Shown here: piece after piece, positions 24,701 to 29,885 of the stretch | Numbering within the stretch: position 1 is the first letter of the stretch | How the letters are laid out: each line of letters opens with the position of its first letter | Origin: a bacterium | Lineage (GTDB): Bacteria; Bacillota_I; Bacilli_A; RFN20; DUOF01 | DNA: 29,885 nucleotides | Assembly (NCBI GenBank): GCA_012839015.1 | Contig: DUOF01000082.1 | Span: 1-29,885 of the forward strand | Direction of reading: 5' to 3' | Notes under the pieces: generated by a model | Databases searched by the model: none | Seen by the model: the letters and a program-made list of their open reading frames with translations, nothing else | Told to the model about the DNA's origin: nothing | Position numbers and translations under genes: made by a program

Positions 24701-25318
24701 ATTTTCCATAGTCCTTTTAACTTCTTTTAGTTCAATTAGTGAATAATTTCTAGTTTTATAAAAGCCAAGTTTATCTGAGAAAAACTTTTTTTCAAACTCT
24801 AAGTACTCATCCCATTTATTGATGATATCAATGCTTTTTTTATCATAAATAAGCGGGGTGGATTCAATGATGTTTCTGACTAGGATTGAATCACTATTAG
24901 CTTTCTTACCACTTTGTTTATAACTCCATTTAAAATTGAACTCTTTTTCAAACTTCTTAATTTTCTCATTATCACTAATATAGATATCATTTACTTTGAA
25001 GTATACACCTAAGTTGTTAGTCTCAAAAATAAAATCCCCATTAATTAGAAATGTTTTATTATTAGGTAAGATATTAGATTTAAAAGTGGGTCTTAGAAAG
25101 AAGTTATGATAAACATCATGACTTACTTTCCTCTTAACTTCTCTAGTTAGGGAGGAACAAGAGAAGTAGTAATCATTTTCCTTACTAACAACGTCCTTTA
25201 TAAAACTATTTAAGTCTATGTTTAGGTCATCTAAATATTTGTAAAGAGATGCACCAGCGAGACGTTTTTGATATTCTTGTTTAAAAATGTTCTCAAAGTC
25301 AAAACAAATATTAGCCAT
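21779..25318 (-). CDS. Large superfamily 1 DNA/RNA helicase (UPF1/Dna2-like)
   Basis: A 1179-aa SF1 helicase of the COG1112/AAA_11-AAA_12 type. Motif I is GPPGTGKT (430-437), motif Ia SSQTHVAIDNVL follows, motif II is IDEVSK (D845-E846), motif III is VGDHRQLPP, motif IV QYRSHEQI lies near 928, motif V STVDEFQGKE near 1080 and motif VI NVALSRAR near 1117. About 370 residues between Ia and II are rich in Lys/Asn/Leu helices and look like a coiled-coil arm. The first 400 residues form an unrecognised domain. The start is ATG at 25318 with AAGGAAG upstream; it overlaps the upstream stop by 8 nt. A longer GTG start is too close to the SD. Expected activity: ATP-driven unwinding or remodelling of nucleic acid. 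Confidence 0.88.
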   Translation of the reverse strand: MANICFDFENIFKQEYQKRLAGASLYKYLDDLNIDLNSFIKDVVSKENDYYFSCSSLTREVKRKVSHDVYHNFFLRPTFKSNILPNNKTFLINGDFIFETNNLGVYFKVNDIYISDNEKIKKFEKEFNFKWSYKQSGKKANSDSILVRNIIESTPLIYDKKSIDIINKWDEYLEFEKKFFSDKLGFYKTRNYSLIELKEVKRTMENVKRYKESIYHDDGNNYLYIYDDNLDLNREEDVQVIEFEVIIKNSSDAFNKLSFFVNQEIEIANPLEALDKNGELVSNSNDLDFSFRTKRIGGLLKPLEVVAKNESETIYRFSKFWIDENTDYFSSIARINEYIITNFGEFPLLVNILSGDIALYKRGKQALTDIKTGNVKNPGLIGYLMNVDNASSDEYIKKEDLTWSTSYLDEYQKEAIYQALNSNSIFLLQGPPGTGKTQTITEMVYQFNKMNKKVLLSSQTHVAIDNVLERLPDELNILPIRLINSERKLKASRNFLPDKLVDNFYEKTINKYNNTIENFHLYSKEVEDYLNDYNKVNNLASKHKESRDKVHNLDLRINNLKSLLNNLDDKLESNQQLIKDSKSTLKFISDFRGNNFEYMDYKINNLDNSILRGITTLTNKYDIDNIYHLEGATLNDYLKLFSIYFGDNQNFKEDYHELIKRNLDNIEAYYQKTSRAIVDISLEIELENAKRINYLNDIRKLEVERNKLYRASQDDFKVIDDYFNYFFNNKLNINKVPPRDEEKLALIKNYIDEQIEDFELTKHKFNNYQDIYRNSIDFLANKKGEDLENDRIKYSRYLLNNNANVFGITCNANSRYLQERNQYLKSLGLGNIDLRNIDFDVVIIDEVSKATFVELLIPILYGKSIVLVGDHRQLPPMFKYRDNMFDHLSEDKRISKEKLNQYQEMVENSVFKHLFSVAKKNKYTLLKQYRSHEQIMEIVNLFYEDKLQMGHRSEQNEAKKHLLDINSEHNGRNIFTPHIHTYWFNSHYNQDRSVSYEKKLTRGSDVSTSFYNEQEIYLTKNILKTIDKGYSKLLEKGQISEAPTVGVISLYGDQVRLLKREVGKLNFKALDFSKSKISTVDEFQGKEEDIIIVNLVRNNKSGHAGEFTRKFERLNVALSRARKMLIVVGSVPFFSNLKIDIENSDNPSIIKTRYLYKEIYDRIKGKINEPNGYFKEDES

Positions 25319-26708
25319 TAATATCACTTCCTTTTATAAGCGTGATTACAACATCATTGCCGTACTGATCATTTAGGTGATAGACTCTACTCTTTTTAAG
25401 TCCCTTAAAATCTAGGGTCAGATAATTATCTAGATTAACTGAAGAGGTGTAAGCTTCGACCATTTCATTAAAGAAGTGATGATAATCTGTAATAAAAATT
25501 GTTCCTTTGCTCTTGTTTGTCATGACGCTAATTTTATAGAGATACTTATTACCTGGTTTAATTAAAGCAAATAGATCTTTGTTCTCTAATTTATTCTTGA
25601 TAAGACCAAGACTACCTACCTTAACAAAACTAAACTCTTTAAGCTCTTTTGGAAAACTAAAAGTTACTTTCTCATTGTACAATGACAAAATCTTTTTACC
25701 TAAGTTTAGTTCGCTATCGCTAAATTCAATGTTAAGGTCATAAAGGTTATTGTTATTGACAAGGAACTTGTCACCAATAAACACCTTTAAATATAAGTCA
25801 CCGTTTGAACCACCATGACGTCCCTTCTCGCCCTTATTATTAATCTTAATAACTTGATAACTGGTTAGATTGTCTAAATCTAGATATAAGTAATTTGGGT
25901 CATTTAAAGGCTTAAAGTAGTGGACCTCTTTTAGGGGTTTATCTACGTCATATAAGTCTTCTTTCTTTAGATAGAATTTATATAAACCCTCTTTTAGAAT
26001 CACATTGGCGTAGACATCATTACCTCTTATCGGCGGTAGTTCTTTCTTTACAGCAACATAGAAGTCACCACCATTTATACCAGAGTCTTCAAGTCTAATA
26101 ACCTGGTATTCATCTTTGTCATCAACATTGATCTTCCTAAAACCTTTAGGAGTTTCAACTTGTTTGCTAACCCTGTTAGCTACTTCCTTTTGTGTATAAG
26201 GGATTATTCTTTTATAGTAAAGATCATTATCTTTTATTTGATAATGTTCTAAATCAATAATATTAATAGTTAAGTTAAGGTTACCAAAATTACCCTTTTC
26301 TTTCTTTCCTAAACCATCAAGTGTAATGATATCTTTATCTTTAATAGATTCATTAAGTGGTACATTAATTTTTTTTCTGCTTAAATAAGAACCTATGTTA
26401 TCACAGATGCTGCAGTGGTGTTTAACAACACTTTTACTTCCGTGACAGTGGTTACATATAAGGGTATTATTAGAAATTAGCACCTCTCCATTACCCTCAC
26501 ACTTTGGGCATTTATCATAATATTCATTATAATATTTAGGATCATGACAAACACATGTAACACTTTGAAGAACTTCTTTTTCAATAGTTTTATTTCTTAA
26601 AATATCGATGTAATTAACATCAATAGAATCATTAATGTCTAAATCTAAATTAACTTTTATGTTATTGGCTTTGATATATGTTTTTTTAAATAGATTATTT
26701 ACTTCCAT
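25311..26708 (-). CDS. DnaJ-like protein lacking a J domain
   Basis: A 465-aa protein with DnaJ zinc-finger and C-terminal domains but no J domain. Residues 10-50 (IKVNLDLDINDSI) resemble the first strand of DnaJ domain I. The cysteine pairs are C52/C54 (CVC rather than CxxC), C67/C70, C85/C88 and C99/C102. DnaJ-type turns GLGKKEKGNFGNL and KGEKGRHGGSNGDLYLKV follow. Several extra beta segments make it longer than DnaJ, possibly with a repeated C-terminal domain. It is the first gene of the operon, with GGAG 7 nt before the ATG and a TATAAT box nearby. Without HPD it cannot drive DnaK, so it probably serves as a scaffold or substrate binder, perhaps pairing with the membrane-anchored paralogue (inference). 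Confidence 0.78.
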   Translation of the reverse strand: MEVNNLFKKTYIKANNIKVNLDLDINDSIDVNYIDILRNKTIEKEVLQSVTCVCHDPKYYNEYYDKCPKCEGNGEVLISNNTLICNHCHGSKSVVKHHCSICDNIGSYLSRKKINVPLNESIKDKDIITLDGLGKKEKGNFGNLNLTINIIDLEHYQIKDNDLYYKRIIPYTQKEVANRVSKQVETPKGFRKINVDDKDEYQVIRLEDSGINGGDFYVAVKKELPPIRGNDVYANVILKEGLYKFYLKKEDLYDVDKPLKEVHYFKPLNDPNYLYLDLDNLTSYQVIKINNKGEKGRHGGSNGDLYLKVFIGDKFLVNNNNLYDLNIEFSDSELNLGKKILSLYNEKVTFSFPKELKEFSFVKVGSLGLIKNKLENKDLFALIKPGNKYLYKISVMTNKSKGTIFITDYHHFFNEMVEAYTSSVNLDNYLTLDFKGLKKSRVYHLNDQYGNDVVITLIKGSDING

Positions 26709-26729
26709 AGTGTTACTCCTTCAAGTTAA

Positions 26730-26735
26730 ATTATA
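26730..26735 (-). promoter_or_regulatory. -10 box of the chaperone-helicase operon
   Basis: A perfect TATAAT on the minus strand, 21 nt before the start codon of the J-less DnaJ-like gene. The -35 is weak. This is the only clear promoter signal for the five-gene unit. Confidence 0.55.
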
Positions 26736-26797
26736 ACCAAAAACAGGTGATTTTACTAACCTTTAGAAGATAAAAATACGCAGGTTTATGAAGCTTT

Positions 26798-26821
26798 GAG
26801 ATAACTATCACAAGTTATCTC
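26798..26821 (+). repeat. Hairpin followed by a T run on the plus strand
   Basis: GAGATAACT 26798-26806 and AGTTATCTC 26813-26821 form a 9-bp perfect stem with a 6-nt loop, then TAGTTTTTG. It looks like a plus-strand terminator, but no plus-strand gene precedes it. Confidence 0.55.
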
Positions 26822-26848
26822 TAGTTTTTGAAACAAAATAATTTAGAA

Positions 26849-26951
26849 TTAGTAACTATTAAGGTGTCTTGCGGAAGTTTCGACAAAAAAAGCCCGACAA
26901 TCGTAGTATTTCCGCAAGTATTGCACAATATTTCCGCAAAAATGTTACTAA
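26849..26951. repeat. Nested inverted and direct repeats between the MBL gene and the chaperone operon
   Basis: TATTTCCGCAA occurs at 26907-26917 and 26929-26939 (period 22), and its inverse TTGCGGAA at 26869-26876. An outer inverted pair TTAGTAAC/GTTACTAA flanks the block. It may be an RNA structure in the MBL 3' UTR, protein-binding sites, or a small mobile element remnant. Confidence 0.6.
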
Positions 26952-27556
26952 TAAACTATTAAATTAAGTTCATCTTTTATAAAGGTAGTATCTCCGTGTC
27001 CTGGATAAACCTTAATGTTTTTATCTAACTTTAATAGTTTATTTAGACTAGTAGTAAGTTTAACCTTATCGCCACCATATAGGTCATAGCGACCATATGC
27101 CCTTTTAAATAAGGTGTCACCTGAAAACAAATTATTTTCAATTAGGTATGCTACACTTCCTTTTGTGTGACCGGGAGTATGAATAACCCTGATATCAAAA
27201 TCACCTAGTCTTAGATTTGACTCCAATTTTATTAATTCCAGGTCTTTTTCAATTGTAACCGGGTTTCTACTGTAAAGGTTTGAACCATTTTTAAGTGGGT
27301 CAATTACAAGTTCGAAGTCTAATTCATGCAGGAATATTTTGCTATTATATTTATTGGCTAGGTGACTAACACCCCCGATATGATCAAAATGACCATGGGT
27401 AAGCAAGATACCTAAAAGGTCTAGATTATTATCATTAAGGTAATCGTTAATTTTATGATCATTTGAACCAGGATCAATTACTAAAGCCTGGTTATCTTTA
27501 TGGATTATGTAAGTGTTAGTACCTATCAGGGTAGTAATTATTGTTGTTATAGTCAT
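26948..27556 (-). CDS. Metallo-beta-lactamase-fold hydrolase, glyoxalase II-like
   Basis: A 202-aa cytoplasmic MBL-fold hydrolase of the YqgX/glyoxalase II group. The zinc ligands are complete: HGHFDH (H54, H56, D58, H59), H130 in TPGHTKGS, D147 in SGDTLF and H187 in YPGHGD. It likely hydrolyses a thioester such as S-lactoyl-type conjugates, but the substrate cannot be told from sequence. The gene starts 8 nt after the aldehyde dehydrogenase stop with a weak AGGTG SD, so the two are co-transcribed. Together they suggest detoxification of reactive aldehydes (inference). The 3' side runs into the repeat block at 26849-26951. Confidence 0.88.
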   Translation of the reverse strand: MTITTIITTLIGTNTYIIHKDNQALVIDPGSNDHKINDYLNDNNLDLLGILLTHGHFDHIGGVSHLANKYNSKIFLHELDFELVIDPLKNGSNLYSRNPVTIEKDLELIKLESNLRLGDFDIRVIHTPGHTKGSVAYLIENNLFSGDTLFKRAYGRYDLYGGDKVKLTTSLNKLLKLDKNIKVYPGHGDTTFIKDELNLIVY

Positions 27557-27564
27557 AATAACAC

Positions 27565-28911
27565 CTATAACTTAAAGAGTCTTTTTACAACTCTTATAGA
27601 ACGAAGGTTATATGGAGGATACCTAAGAGTATTATCTACTCGTATTGATTTATTAAGTATACTCTTTTGGTGTGAGAAGGTAGTGAAAGTCTTCTCACCA
27701 TGATAAGATCCAAATCCGCTTTCACCGACTCCCCCAAAAGGTAGATTAGCTTCACTAACATGCATTACTACATCATTAATACACACACTTCCAGAACTTG
27801 TATGCTCTTGAACATACTTTTGTTTTACTTTATCTTTTGAGAAGTAGTAAAGTGCTAAAGGTTTAGGTTTGTTTTTTAGCATGTTAATGACATCATAGAA
27901 TTCCTCAAATTCAATTAACGGCAGTATTGGTCCAAATATTTCTTGCTGCATGACTTTATCTTCAAAAGTAACATTATTTAAGATGGTTGGTTCTAATTGT
28001 TTTTTTATGGTTTTACCACCAAAGATTAGCTTCTTTTCATCTATTAATGCTTTTAATCTTTCAATATTAGCTTGATCAATTATATTAGTGAAGGTAGTAC
28101 TAAGTACACCTTCATTGTAATAGAAGATATTAATATAGTACTTTAAACGGCTAATAAGCTTATCTTTAATCTCCTTATGTACCAAAACATAATCAGGTGC
28201 TATACAGGTTTGTCCGGCATTTAAAAACTTACCCCAGACAATCCTTTTAGCAGATAATTCAATATCAGCATCAATGTCTACGATACAAGGAGACTTACCA
28301 CCTAATTCTAAAGTCATCGGTGTTAAAAACTTAGCCTGTTTTTCTATTATGAGTTTGGCTACATTACTACTACCGGTAAAGAATATATAATCATATTTAT
28401 AATCAAACAAATTATCTACTTTACTAATCACCTTAATATATTCCTCATCAAAGTTAGCAAGTATTTCACTAATTACTCCTAAAACATTACTTGTCTTACT
28501 AGATGGTTTAACAATAACGGTGTTACCTGCTGCTATTGCACCTACCAGGGGCAAAAAAGTTAGATGAAAGGGATAATTAAAAGGGGAAATTATAAGGACT
28601 GTTCCGTATGGTTCATAAATTAGTGAACCTTTACTTGGAAAGTTGACTAGTGAAGTTGTGGCCCTTTTAGGGGTCATAAACCTTTTTAGGTTTCTTATAA
28701 GATAATTAATTTCCTTAATAACTAAACCTGTCTCGGTAGAGTAAACCTCGAAGGGAGATTTATTGAAATCTTTTTGGAATGCTTCAATTAGCTTAAATTC
28801 ATTACTTAAGATTAATTCTTTTAATTTGATTAGTTGTTTTCTTCTAAATTCATAACTTAAAGTGGAATGAGAATCAAAAAAAGTTTTTTGTTTTTTTAAA
28901 ATATCCTCCAT
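27565..28911 (-). CDS. Aldehyde dehydrogenase, class 3/YwdH-like
   Basis: A 448-aa NAD(P)-dependent aldehyde dehydrogenase that oxidises aldehydes to acids. The short length (normal ALDH about 490 aa) and C-terminal region fit the class 3/fatty-aldehyde group. Catalytic residues are E202 in LELGGKSP and C236 in NAGQTC. FTGS marks the cofactor-binding site. The start is ATG at 28911 with GAGGTG 5 nt upstream; a TTG one codon earlier is too close to the SD. The first dozen codons contain runs of A7, T6 and T7 (28876-28897). It forms an operon with the MBL-fold gene. Confidence 0.92.
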   Translation of the reverse strand: MEDILKKQKTFFDSHSTLSYEFRRKQLIKLKELILSNEFKLIEAFQKDFNKSPFEVYSTETGLVIKEINYLIRNLKRFMTPKRATTSLVNFPSKGSLIYEPYGTVLIISPFNYPFHLTFLPLVGAIAAGNTVIVKPSSKTSNVLGVISEILANFDEEYIKVISKVDNLFDYKYDYIFFTGSSNVAKLIIEKQAKFLTPMTLELGGKSPCIVDIDADIELSAKRIVWGKFLNAGQTCIAPDYVLVHKEIKDKLISRLKYYINIFYYNEGVLSTTFTNIIDQANIERLKALIDEKKLIFGGKTIKKQLEPTILNNVTFEDKVMQQEIFGPILPLIEFEEFYDVINMLKNKPKPLALYYFSKDKVKQKYVQEHTSSGSVCINDVVMHVSEANLPFGGVGESGFGSYHGEKTFTTFSHQKSILNKSIRVDNTLRYPPYNLRSIRVVKRLFKL

Positions 28912-28948
28912 CAAATCACCTCATAGTTATTATAAGTGTTTATTTAAA

Positions 28949-28968
28949 TAAAAAAAGCCATAAGGCTT
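28949..28968 (-). terminator. Terminator of rpmG
   Basis: On the minus strand AAGCC-TTAT-GGCTT followed by seven T. The stem overlaps the rpmG stop codon. Confidence 0.75.
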
Positions 28969-29116
28969 ATTTCTTTTCTTTATGTACTGTTTGTTTATTA
29001 CAACGTGAACAATATTTATTTATTTCTTGGCGATCTGGATGTAGTCTTTTGTTTTTATCACCAATATAATTTTCTTCCTTACATTCACTACAACGGAATA
29101 TTATTCTTTCTCTCAT
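28967..29116 (-). CDS. rpmG: 50S ribosomal protein L33, zinc-ribbon form
   Basis: A 49-aa ribosomal protein of the large subunit. It has both CxxC pairs (CSEC and CSRC), so it is the zinc-binding C+ form, and the usual ending KYCSRCNKQTVHKE. The ATG at 29116 is preceded by GGGGGTG with 6 nt spacing; a longer in-frame start adds 13 residues unlike any L33 and is rejected. It is not followed by secE-nusG as in many bacteria; the next gene is aldehyde dehydrogenase after a terminator. Confidence 0.95.
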   Translation of the reverse strand: MRERIIFRCSECKEENYIGDKNKRLHPDRQEINKYCSRCNKQTVHKEKK

Positions 29117-29145
29117 AATGTGCACCCCCAAATTCAATCCTCGAT

Positions 29146-29154
29146 ATATTAGCA
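29146..29154 (-). promoter_or_regulatory. Candidate extended -10 promoter of rpmG
   Basis: The minus strand reads TGCTAATAT, 29 nt upstream of the rpmG start codon. The -35 is not clear. Confidence 0.35.
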
Positions 29155-29218
29155 TAGAATTATGAAAATATCTAGAAAATTATTATATTTTTACATGCTA
29201 TTGATAAAAATTAATGTT

Positions 29219-29885
29219 CTACCTAGTCCTAGACGAACTTTTCTCTTTTGCGTTATCCTTAGCGGGATAAAAATAATTCAAAGCATCAATGTCGTCTTGA
29301 GTTAAATCCCTTGTGTTACTATTAATAGATCCGCTCATTATACTATCACCTACGACGCGATCTTTAAATCCGAGTGCATGTAAAACCTCGTGTAAAATTA
29401 CAGGATAGGTAAGATGATAATAATCCGGGTTAATAAATATCTTCGAACCCTTATTTATTTCAGAAGTTAATAGTTTTTGGCGCAGATGTGCAAGTCCTGC
29501 GACACCTGAACCCTCAGGAATGTCATAAGACTTTAGAAACTCCTCTAAAACCTTTTCTTCTAATTCTTGGATTGTTAAGGAATTTTTAAGTTTTGAGTTA
29601 GTAGAGACTAACTTAAAAGTTAGACCCTCACTTACCTCGTTAAGTCTATCAATTGCCCTTTCTATATCATTCATATATTGTTCAGGTATTGAATCATCTA
29701 CCATAATTATTATCGGTTCAGACGGCAAATAAAAGGTGTATGGAGCACCGAAGAAGTTTTTATCCATAACTTCGGTATACTTCTCATCGTTATACTTTTC
29801 CTTTTTAATCTTGCTATGTATGCCACCATAAGCTCCAGCGCCTGCGAGTGAACTGCCAAGACAAAAAATGAAAACCCCAAAGAAC
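29219..29885 (-). CDS. Membrane-anchored matrixin-like zinc metalloprotease (5' end cut by window edge)
   Basis: The frame stays open from an internal ATG at 29767 to the right edge, so the true start lies outside the window; 222 codons minus stop are visible. The first part, FFGVFIFCLGSSLAGAGAYGG, is a membrane segment or signal anchor. The catalytic motif HEVLHALGFKD fits the metzincin consensus HExxHxxGxxH/D, followed by SIMSGS as the Met-turn and LTQDDIDALNYFYP, the typical matrixin (M10) ending. The enzyme is therefore likely an extracellular, membrane-tethered protease. It lies about 100 nt upstream of rpmG. Target unknown. Confidence 0.82.
   Translation of the reverse strand, partial: FFGVFIFCLGSSLAGAGAYGGIHSKIKKEKYNDEKYTEVMDKNFFGAPYTFYLPSEPIIIMVDDSIPEQYMNDIERAIDRLNEVSEGLTFKLVSTNSKLKNSLTIQELEEKVLEEFLKSYDIPEGSGVAGLAHLRQKLLTSEINKGSKIFINPDYYHLTYPVILHEVLHALGFKDRVVGDSIMSGSINSNTRDLTQDDIDALNYFYPAKDNAKEKSSSRTR

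Noticed and set aside
26849..26951. CRISPR array
   Set aside because: Only two short direct copies with 11-nt spacing and one inverted copy; far too short and without cas genes nearby.

Overview
The window is AT-rich bacterial DNA with strong Shine-Dalgarno sites and TGA used as a normal stop (for example at the phospholipase/rnfC junction). A zinc-ribbon L33, a Firmicute-type phosphoglucomutase, RnfC and densely packed genes point to the low-GC Bacillota or their Mycoplasmatota-side relatives (Izemoplasma/Haloplasma/Acholeplasma-like). The exact lineage is inference. Surface proteins end in a membrane helix or an amphipathic helix, and I see no LPXTG sortase motif.

Layout. 1-2262: minus-strand zinc-dependent phospholipase C-like gene translationally coupled to rnfC, which runs off the left edge. 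2316-2429: plus-strand structured RNA ending in a terminator, upstream of an 807-aa secreted Ig-like surface protein. 4908-5543: HAD hydrolase, convergent with it. 5743-6423: cysteine-rich collagen-like protein. 6711-6801: tRNA-Ser(GGA). 6851-9959: CvpA-like membrane protein and a membrane-anchored surface protein in one operon. 10095-12723: rluA-family pseudouridine synthase overlapping pgcA, convergent with trpS. 13751-16735: M48 metalloprotease and a two-gene ATPase + TOPRIM/RloB-like pair resembling AbiL/PARIS defence modules. 16782-26708: the most unusual segment. 26948-29885: glyoxalase II-like hydrolase, aldehyde dehydrogenase, rpmG, and a matrixin-like metalloprotease cut by the right edge.

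The 16782-26708 unit holds five genes in tight register (8-nt overlap, 4-nt overlap, 12-nt gap, 12-nt gap). In order they are a DnaJ-like protein without a J domain, a large SF1 helicase with a long insertion, an unrecognised 344-aa protein, a second DnaJ-like protein whose J domain has lost HPD and which ends in two membrane helices, and a 798-aa Ig-like surface protein. I know of no named system with this composition. It is the best candidate for a new system, and the neighbouring AbiL-like pair makes a defence role plausible but unproven.

Regulation. Several genes have recognisable promoters, often with an extended -10 (TGnTAnnnT): trpS, the ATPase of the defence pair, rluA-family gene, M48 and rpmG. 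The convergent pgcA/trpS pair carries interleaved terminators, each lying inside the other gene's coding end. No stretch longer than 300 bases lacks a gene; the largest gaps (6424-6710 and 26709-26947) hold a terminator and repeat/promoter elements, respectively.
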